Assembly (NCBI GenBank): GCA_002409145.1
Contig: DHUL01000015.1
Coordinates: 8,178-27,932, forward strand
Source of the DNA: Bacteroidales bacterium UBA5235
GTDB lineage: Bacteria; Bacteroidota; Bacteroidia; Bacteroidales; VadinHA17
Direction of reading: 5' to 3'
DNA: 19,755 nucleotides
This document shows positions 14,777 to 19,755 of this stretch, piece by piece; positions within the stretch are counted from its first letter, which is position 1, and each line of letters begins with the position of its first letter. A program made the translations under genes and the position numbers. The notes under the pieces were generated by a model. It did not search any database and was not told where the DNA came from. It saw only the letters and a program-made list of their open reading frames with translations.

Positions 14777-15403
14777 TCATTCCAAAATTCTCGTGCCGAA
14801 GAGGTACCTTTCTTTCCAGTAAGGATCCTCCAGCGGAGTGATGGTCACTCCCTGGCTGGAAGAGGTATGAATGAACCTGCCATCACCGATAAATATCCCG
14901 GAGTGTGTTATCACCCGGCTGGTAGTGTAAGTCCTGATAAAGAATACCAGGTCGCCAGGAATGAGTAATGTGCGGTCTTTGATGATTTTACCGTACCTGG
15001 CCTGTTCCTCGGAGCTGTGGGGAAGTGTTATGCCGTGTGTGGCAAAAACCCTGAATACCAGTCCTGAACAGTCCATGCACTTCGAGGTTGTGCCACCTAT
15101 GCAGTGGGGAACTCCCAGAAAACCACGTGCAGTTTTAATAATCGCTTCCGGGGTGACTCCTGAACTGCCTGCAGGGTTTTCAATCCCGGCCGCCATAAAC
15201 TCCTCAAGTCGTTTCTTTTCTGATGGACTGACTGATACACCCGGGAGGTGAAGAGTGACACCCGGAGATTCCAGATGTACGGCGCTGCCTGACCCATAAC
15301 CTGATCCTCCTGACGCAGACAGGTGTGCACGGCGGGAGCATGATGCAGTCAATACCAGTGCAGCAACAGCCGTTAGTAATATGAAGGTTGGCCGGATTCT
15401 CAA
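14777..15403 (-). CDS. NlpC/P60 family cell-wall endopeptidase lipoprotein
   Basis: The start codon is TTG (15401-15403), chosen because it opens a full lipoprotein signal (MRIRPTFILLTAVAALVLTA then SC, Cys22). A Gly/Ser-rich linker (about 29-45) precedes the catalytic domain at about 85-205. The Cys-His-His triad is intact: Cys112 in MDCSGLVF, His167 in THSGIFIG and His179 in FIHTSS. HSSEEQARYGK and LIPGDLVFF are also typical. These enzymes cut between D-glutamyl and the diamino acid of peptidoglycan stem peptides. It is probably anchored in the outer membrane facing the periplasm. It follows the unknown exported protein gene after 46 nt. Confidence 0.92.
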   Translation of the reverse strand: MRIRPTFILLTAVAALVLTASCSRRAHLSASGGSGYGSGSAVHLESPGVTLHLPGVSVSPSEKKRLEEFMAAGIENPAGSSGVTPEAIIKTARGFLGVPHCIGGTTSKCMDCSGLVFRVFATHGITLPHSSEEQARYGKIIKDRTLLIPGDLVFFIRTYTTSRVITHSGIFIGDGRFIHTSSSQGVTITPLEDPYWKERYLFGTRILE

Positions 15404-15449
15404 AGCTTTAAGTTTTCTCTGTTATCGCGCTTTCCCGGTAAGAGGCACC

Positions 15450-16394
15450 TCAACGCAGCCCGATAGTGATTGTATCTTCCCTGCGGCTGTTCTCACCGGC
15501 GACATCAATCCGGATATGCCTGTTAAAATCTATCTTTACCGGCACTCCGGGATAATAGTAAAAATCGTACCGGTTGAACGTATCAATTGAATAAACAGCT
15601 TCGGAAAGGGCCCGGTCAAAATTCTCGCCTGTCGCACCCATCCTGGTCATTATATCCTTAAGGAAGACCATAGTATCATCACGGTTGAGCTTTGATTCCT
15701 GTACAAGTACACTTCGTTCCTCATTAAAGTCGACCTCCTCAAACCACAGCTTCGCGTCAGCCCTGATCGGATCGCCGCCGAGAAGATTCGGGAACAGATC
15801 CTCGTATCTTATTGTGTCAGCAACAGTTATCATCGCCCCGAAGGGGAAATGAAAGAGCATAAGCTCCGGGAAGGCCAATTGCTCCACCCCCTCCTTTGAA
15901 CTGTACATATCGATAATTGGCTGTGCAGCCTGCATCAGCTTTTCATACTCCTCTCCGGAGTCTTCAGAAAGTATCCTGAAGACGTCAGAGAACATAGAAC
16001 TCATCATTTCCCCGAGCTCCTGCCAGTTCTCAATGCCGGTGAATTCACCAAGTTCATTTGTGGTATAGATGATCTCGCTTAATGCATACTTCGAGAGTTC
16101 CTCAAGCATCCCGGCAGGTATATCCCATGTGTCAAACAGTGCATTGGAATAGGTCCAGCGGATTCTGTAAGAGCTTTCGGTTGAATCGATCACCTCGAAG
16201 CTGGCTGTATACTCCGATATGTCATCTTTTGTGAGGGAGTCACCGGTCCACTGCATACTCGTCTTGCGGACGTTGTAGTCATAGGTGTCGCCAACTGACC
16301 AGTATGCGACATAGGATACAGAAGTTGTGTCAGCCTGGCAGAATGAGCCTGTGGCGAATGCTGTGAGTGTCAGCAGGAGAGCAAGTTTTTTCAT
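15450..16394 (-). CDS. Exported hypothetical protein (about 314 aa)
   Basis: The start at 16394 gives a signal peptide (MKKLALLLTLTAFATGSFCQ); an ATG six codons upstream is less likely. The mature part begins with a beta-rich domain (VSYVAYWSVGDTYDYNVRKT ... SFEVIDSTESSYRIRWTYSN), continues with an acidic helical middle (GEMMSSMFSDVFRILSED) and ends in beta strands (NRYDFYYYPGVPVKIDF...REDTITIGLR). It lacks a lipobox Cys at a normal spacing and has no recognisable catalytic motif. I can name no family. A soluble periplasmic or secreted protein is likely. The short gap to the NlpC/P60 gene suggests co-transcription. Confidence 0.75.
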   Translation of the reverse strand: MKKLALLLTLTAFATGSFCQADTTSVSYVAYWSVGDTYDYNVRKTSMQWTGDSLTKDDISEYTASFEVIDSTESSYRIRWTYSNALFDTWDIPAGMLEELSKYALSEIIYTTNELGEFTGIENWQELGEMMSSMFSDVFRILSEDSGEEYEKLMQAAQPIIDMYSSKEGVEQLAFPELMLFHFPFGAMITVADTIRYEDLFPNLLGGDPIRADAKLWFEEVDFNEERSVLVQESKLNRDDTMVFLKDIMTRMGATGENFDRALSEAVYSIDTFNRYDFYYYPGVPVKIDFNRHIRIDVAGENSRREDTITIGLR

Positions 16395-16422
16395 ATAATG
16401 ATTATCAGACAATAAGCGTTTT

Positions 16423-16430
16423 CAAAAGTA
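16423..16430 (-). promoter_or_regulatory. Possible -7 element of the exported hypothetical gene
   Basis: TACTTTTG on the minus strand matches TAnnTTTG exactly and lies 29 nt upstream of the start codon at 16394. No TTTG is found at 19-21 nt further upstream, so only half of the promoter pattern is present. The gap of 172 nt separates two divergent genes, so some promoter is expected here. Confidence 0.3.
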
Positions 16431-16566
16431 AAAATATCAATTTTTTCTTGCATCCCTGCAATAATTCGGCGTTTGCCTCTGTTTCATGTAAGACGGGTCT
16501 GCAACCGAATAACGGGAATCGTCTTCAGAAAAACTCATATAAACCAATTCTATAAATTCATTTGTT

Positions 16567-17184
16567 ATGAAAAAAAATGCTATTCTTATTTTCGGGCTTT
16601 TTGCCATGCTGACAATGTTCTCATGTTCGAAGGACAAGGATCCGGTGAACACGTTCACCTATGACGGTGAAGAGTACTTTATCAATGATGTCTACCTGAT
16701 CGAGGAGGTTTTCGGCAAGGGAACCGCAGAGGAGATGCATGTGTTCCAGTTCATGTTTGGAAACATCAAAAACGGTGACACCACTATGGTTCCCCTGGCC
16801 GTATTGGACCCTGACGTCAAGACTCTCGGAGGTAATTATCCTTCAATCGGATACACCGATGAGACAGAGCGTTGCCTGTATCCATTCGGTCTATTCTTCC
16901 TCAGCGGGATCTCACTCGAGAACGGGGATTATTACTACCTGACCGGAGAAGGAGGCAGTGTTGATGTTGAGATAGGCTCCGATGGTATCTACTCAGTCAG
17001 TTTCAGCGATGTAAGCGTTGGCGAATATGAGTCATTCGGGGATAATGCTACATATACGGAAATCGGAGTCATCTCAGGTTCTTACGAGGGAGTCATCCAC
17101 AAGGAAGTGGAGGTAGTGGGAGCCGATAAAAAGAGTTCAGTAGCCCGGACCCGCCTGAACTCCCTGCTGGAACAGGTAAAGTAA
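16567..17184 (+). CDS. Hypothetical lipoprotein (205 aa)
   Basis: A typical Bacteroidetes lipoprotein signal (MKKNAILIFGLFAMLTMFSC, Cys20) is followed by SKDKDP, acidic and lysine residues that in this phylum resemble a surface lipoprotein export signal. The mature domain is beta-rich (NTFTYDGEEYFINDVYLIEE ... SDGIYSVSFSDVSVGEYESF ... EIGVISGSYEGVIHKEVEV). It resembles the small jelly-roll-like lipoproteins that are frequent in Bacteroidales, but I cannot assign a family. It is a single plus-strand gene flanked on both sides by minus-strand genes. A strong stem-loop with a T-rich tail follows at 17216-17254. Surface exposure is inferred from the signal only. Confidence 0.8.
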   Translation: MKKNAILIFGLFAMLTMFSCSKDKDPVNTFTYDGEEYFINDVYLIEEVFGKGTAEEMHVFQFMFGNIKNGDTTMVPLAVLDPDVKTLGGNYPSIGYTDETERCLYPFGLFFLSGISLENGDYYYLTGEGGSVDVEIGSDGIYSVSFSDVSVGEYESFGDNATYTEIGVISGSYEGVIHKEVEVVGADKKSSVARTRLNSLLEQVK

Positions 17185-17208
17185 CCAGTCAGGATACTTC
17201 ATATTATT

Positions 17209-17703
17209 TCATTTTAAAGAAGGCGACTCTTTCCAGAGCCCCTTCTTTTGTTTTCGTGCCTTCGAGGCCAGTTCATTGAATGTATCGGCGTATTTTACAT
17301 TGGGCGGCATCGTCATCACCATAGCATAACCGTTTCTGACCAGCTCGGCGTTTACGAAAGTGCCGTCCTCCAGGTATGCATACGCAAGTGTTCGTCTGTA
17401 ACGGTCATAGCGTGAAACATCATATTCGAGCCTGACCCTCTTGTCTCTTAACAACTCCTGCAGGTAACCGGATGACTCGGCGCCGAAAAACCCTTTCGGT
17501 CTTGTTCCCGTGTTTCGCGGTTCAGGCGCATCAATGCCTATAAGCCTTATCTTCAACCCCTTCTCACTGCCGTCATCAACCCAGAAGGTGTCTCCGTCAA
17601 CCACACGGGTGACAGTGAACCATCCTTCCGGTTCTGATGATGCTGCCTGGCCTGACATGACCACAGGCAGGATGAACAGCAGTATGCTGAGCAGGTACTT
17701 CAC
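17209..17703 (-). CDS. Exported thermonuclease (SNase-like, PF00565)
   Basis: The start is taken at GTG 17701-17703, which gives MKYLLSILLFILPVVMSGQ, a signal peptide. No ATG is near, and longer frames would overlap the barrel gene upstream. The 164-residue product carries the whole SNase domain: VVDGDTFWV (36-44), IRLIGIDAPEP with Arg53 and Glu61, DRYRRTLAYAY with Arg104, LVRNGYAMV and the C-terminal KQKKGLW. These match Arg35, Glu43 and Arg87 of staphylococcal nuclease, so a Ca-dependent exported nuclease is likely. It lies 37 nt after the barrel gene, probably in one transcript. Its last codons overlap the stem-loop at 17216-17254. Confidence 0.9.
   Translation of the reverse strand: MKYLLSILLFILPVVMSGQAASSEPEGWFTVTRVVDGDTFWVDDGSEKGLKIRLIGIDAPEPRNTGTRPKGFFGAESSGYLQELLRDKRVRLEYDVSRYDRYRRTLAYAYLEDGTFVNAELVRNGYAMVMTMPPNVKYADTFNELASKARKQKKGLWKESPSLK
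17216..17254 (+). terminator. Intrinsic terminator of the plus-strand lipoprotein gene
   Basis: AAAGAAGG (17216-17223) pairs with CCTTCTTT (17241-17248). Inside, after a small internal loop, CTCT (17227-17230) pairs with AGAG (17235-17238) around a UUCC tetraloop. On the plus strand TTTTGTTTT follows. It starts 32 nt after the lipoprotein stop and lies inside the 3' end of the convergent nuclease gene. On the minus strand it has only a short T-run, so bidirectional use is less certain. Confidence 0.5.
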
Positions 17704-17740
17704 AGTCTTATGATGAAAACAGGGTTTCTCCGGGGGGGTG

Positions 17741-18208
17741 CTACCAGGTAAACCTGATGCCGAGTGCTGCTCCCCAGCCAAGTCCGTGAACTTCGCCCAG
17801 GAAATCCCACATCGGGCGCGAGTCAAGACTGACCAGAAGAGGCAGATCCTTGAATTTATATTCAATCCCGATCTGGCCGCCAAGGCCAATATTGACATAG
17901 GTATTTGCATCGAAGTTGTCATATGCTACGCTAGCACCCGGACCTACATACCAGTTGAAGCCTCCGGCGATATTCCAGTCCCAGTGATAAATACCTACAA
18001 GTGCCAACCTGGTGAAGTCATTGCTGAAACCAAAGCTGGCATCAAGTTCAAGCCTGTTCCTTTCATTTAGTCCCTTCTGGTATGAAAGTTCGGCCCCGCT
18101 GAAGCTGTCGCCTCCGTAAAGGCGGGCACCAAGGGCATTGGAACTGATCTGGGCGCCTGCTACAGCGCTAAGGCTTATTAGCGTAACTATAAATAACAGT
18201 TTCTTCAT
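17741..18208 (-). CDS. Small outer-membrane beta-barrel-like protein (155 aa)
   Basis: A signal peptide (MKKLLFIVTLISLSAVAGAQ, -AQ cleavage) precedes about 135 residues of amphipathic strands (GARLYGGDSFSGAELSYQKG, NRLELDASFGFSNDFTRLAL, NWYVGPGASVAY, GQIGIEYKF). The chain ends in GWGAALGIRFTW, a terminal aromatic residue of the kind read by the BAM machinery. The size suits an 8-strand OmpA/OmpW-like barrel. I do not recognise a specific family. The thermonuclease gene follows after 37 nt, and no promoter consensus was found in the 195 nt upstream. Confidence 0.75.
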   Translation of the reverse strand: MKKLLFIVTLISLSAVAGAQISSNALGARLYGGDSFSGAELSYQKGLNERNRLELDASFGFSNDFTRLALVGIYHWDWNIAGGFNWYVGPGASVAYDNFDANTYVNIGLGGQIGIEYKFKDLPLLVSLDSRPMWDFLGEVHGLGWGAALGIRFTW

Positions 18209-18403
18209 GACAAAAGGTTTTATGTTTTCCTACTCATATGGCTTTTCGGTTCCGCCGTGCTTTATTTGGTAAGTTATCTGCCTTAATCAGCAAAAATAAC
18301 ATGCCTGTTCAAATGAATGGCATTACCGGTTAAACAAAATTCATTCCAAAATGAGTGGTGTTCTTTGACAGATGAAGAGACAGACCGGGAATTTCAGTGT
18401 TTA

Positions 18404-19333
18404 TCAGTTCCTGAAAGCCTGGCAGGCTTCCTTGATTCCTTGCTCGTAGGGGGTGGCTTTTATGCCGAACCGATTGGTGAATTTAGACGAGTCGAAAAAG
18501 TATTCCCTGTCATACTGGTACATCATCTCAGGCATCTCCTTCATCACGGGAATAAACAGGCCCAGCGGGCGAAGCATCCATTTGGGAAGTATGTTGAGTT
18601 TCGGCTCTGCAGTACCTAATTCTGTGGCAATCATCGATATGAACTGCTTACCGGTGACAGGTCTGCTGTCAGTAGGAAGGTGCCAGACCTGGCCGTAGGC
18701 GTCAGAAGTATTGCCGAGAAGGGCGGTAGCCTTGCCTGCATCAGGCGCGTAGGTGAAAGAGTGCCTTATTTCAGACCCCACAAACCACATAGGTTTCTTC
18801 CCGGCAGCAAGATTTTTCAGAACCATCTGGGTTACGAAATTGTTCTCATTACCCGGTCCGTAGAAGTCGGCAGAACGGGCTATCAGCCCCTGCAAACCCA
18901 TATCCTTCACTGACTCCAGGAGCATTTCGGAAATTAATTTCCTGACAGCCCCTTTGCGGCTGGGAGGATTGACCGGGGTGTTCTCGGCAAGTTGTGACAT
19001 GTGATTCTTATCATACATATAAACATTGTCGAAGAACACCAGTTTTGCACCATGTTTAAGACACGCATTGATTGTATCTCTCATCAGTACCGGCCAGTAT
19101 TGTTCCCATATCTTAAGCTTGTATTCAAGTCCGACTAAAAGGTACACAACCTCGGAGCCCTGTACAGCTTTATCGACAGCTCCCGGTTGTGTCAGATCCA
19201 GGGGAAGCAGTTCATCTGAATCATTAACTCTTATCGGATTACGGCTTACCAGCCGAACCCTGTCAGTGTATACGGGAAGTTCCTTTGCAAGGATCTTGCC
19301 GATAGTACCGTTTGCGCCGAGAATTGTCTGCAT
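18404..19333 (-). CDS. NAD(P)-binding epimerase/dehydratase-like protein (extended SDR)
   Basis: A 309-residue extended short-chain dehydrogenase. The N-terminal dinucleotide motif is ILGANGTIGKILAKEL (4-19, GxNGxxG) and the strand-2 region reads VRLVSRNP. The active-site-like Tyr105-x-x-x-Lys109 lies in DNVYMYDKN, with KGAVRKL further on and ARSADFYGPG (binding of the second domain) near 160. The C-terminal half fits relatives of NAD-dependent epimerase/dehydratases in Bacteroidetes, which are close in sequence to NmrA-type proteins. The substrate is unknown. It lies alone between 195 nt (barrel side) and 225 nt (right side), so it is probably monocistronic. Confidence 0.85.
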   Translation of the reverse strand: MQTILGANGTIGKILAKELPVYTDRVRLVSRNPIRVNDSDELLPLDLTQPGAVDKAVQGSEVVYLLVGLEYKLKIWEQYWPVLMRDTINACLKHGAKLVFFDNVYMYDKNHMSQLAENTPVNPPSRKGAVRKLISEMLLESVKDMGLQGLIARSADFYGPGNENNFVTQMVLKNLAAGKKPMWFVGSEIRHSFTYAPDAGKATALLGNTSDAYGQVWHLPTDSRPVTGKQFISMIATELGTAEPKLNILPKWMLRPLGLFIPVMKEMPEMMYQYDREYFFDSSKFTNRFGIKATPYEQGIKEACQAFRN

Positions 19334-19500
19334 GATTTATTTATTACAGGAGTCTGTTATTTAACAATTCTAACTGAATAAAGTTTGTCAACCCTCCAGG
19401 GTTTTTCTATATCAGGGTTATGGTTAACTGCGAAAATTACCTTGTCAGGCAGACCAGCCTGTTTTTCACTGCTTCCCCGACTGCAGTAAAAGCGGTGCAT

Positions 19501-19538
19501 TAAAAAGAAGTCCCGCTGGCCGGGTGGTCAGCGGGACT
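19501..19538 (-). terminator. Strong intrinsic terminator of the right-edge gene
   Basis: AGTCCCGCTG (19509-19518) pairs perfectly with CAGCGGGACT (19529-19538), and three more pairs (one G-U) tighten the loop to GGGT. On the minus strand CTTCTTTTTA follows. It starts 20 nt after the stop codon of the gene entering from the right, and nothing else on that strand needs it. Well supported as a rho-independent terminator. Confidence 0.9.
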
Positions 19539-19558
19539 ATCGTACAGTCAGTTAAGTG

Positions 19559-19755
19559 TTATTTACGGTTGGTTCTTTCAGAACCGGATTCCTCTGTTCT
19601 CTGCCGGGCGACCCTTGTCTCTTCGGCTCTTCTTTCATTTTCCCGGGCCTCTGCAGATCTCCTCTCAGATTCGCGTGCCTCGGCTGCTCTCTGTTCTGCT
19701 GCACGCTGCTGTGCCTCCCTGGCCTCGGCTTCCCTTCTTTCGTTTTCCCGTGCTT
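19559..19755 (-). CDS. C-terminal part of a protein with a charged, repetitive helical tail (partial)
   Basis: Reading from the right edge the minus strand encodes 65 codons, then TAA (19559-19561). The sequence is almost only A, R, E and Q, with S, N and T near the end. It shows a repeat of about 10 residues: AEARESERRS and AEARENERRA in tandem, with ARENERREAE further N-terminal. It ends GSERTNRK. This is a continuous charged helix, probably a coiled coil, as found in C-terminal tails of envelope or DNA-associated proteins. The N-terminal part lies outside the window, so function and length cannot be judged. DNA composition differs from neighbours because of the biased residues. Confidence 0.75.
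   Translation of the reverse strand, partial: ARENERREAEAREAQQRAAEQRAAEARESERRSAEARENERRAEETRVARQRTEESGSERTNRK

Noticed and set aside
17704..17922. Longer thermonuclease frame starting at an ATG at 17922
   Set aside because: It runs through the barrel gene. The GTG at 17703 begins a clean signal peptide.
18312..18346. AATGAAT/ATTCATT inverted repeat after the epimerase-like gene as terminator
   Set aside because: A 7-bp A/T-rich stem with a 21-nt loop and no T-tract is too weak.
19393..19410. AACCC-TCCA-GGGTT followed by TTTTT on the plus strand as terminator
   Set aside because: The stem is only 5 bp and no plus-strand gene ends nearby; on the minus strand it has no T-tract.

Overview
The window looks like chromosomal DNA of a Bacteroidota bacterium, most likely order Bacteroidales, at moderate GC. 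The evidence is protein families largely confined to that phylum (DUF4943, DUF4932), signal peptides ending in -AQ, short lipoprotein signals, no clear Shine-Dalgarno sequences, and two perfect matches to the phylum's promoter consensus (TTTG, 19-21 nt, TAnnTTTG). I see no rRNA, tRNA, CRISPR array, transposase, integrase or phage gene. No gene-free stretch exceeds 300 bases; the longest is about 225.

Layout. Bases 1-12372 are a long minus-strand run. Read in transcription order from the right it holds: an ADP-ribosylglycohydrolase, a DUF4932 metallopeptidase-like lipoprotein, a stand-alone phosphoribosylanthranilate isomerase homologue, an OsmC protein, an exported alpha/beta hydrolase, a membrane-anchored unknown, a small outer-membrane barrel, a small cytoplasmic unknown, a DUF4943 lipoprotein, a decayed acyltransferase 3 gene, a DUF4180 protein, a tiny hydrophobic ORF, an exported HExxH protein, a beta-lactamase-fold serine hydrolase lipoprotein and a SAM methyltransferase. 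Bases 12581-14767 are a plus-strand operon (membrane protein, MDR oxidoreductase, methyltransferase). Then come minus-strand NlpC/P60 and unknown exported genes, one plus-strand lipoprotein (16567-17184), and minus-strand thermonuclease, barrel and epimerase-like genes. The right edge cuts a gene encoding a charged, repetitive C-terminus that ends at a strong intrinsic terminator.

The genes are mostly independent housekeeping or envelope functions. Many encode exported or lipid-anchored proteins: hydrolases, peptidase-like proteins, a nuclease, a cell-wall peptidase and barrels. I did not find a convincing multi-gene novel system. The most interesting local structures are three: a 17-bp triple repeat that makes a chain of overlapping mini-ORFs running into the ADP-ribosylglycohydrolase start; a 29-codon leader ORF overlapping the start of a barrel gene next to a perfect promoter; and an acyltransferase that keeps its frame while apparently lacking its start codon, its N-terminal motif and a central block.
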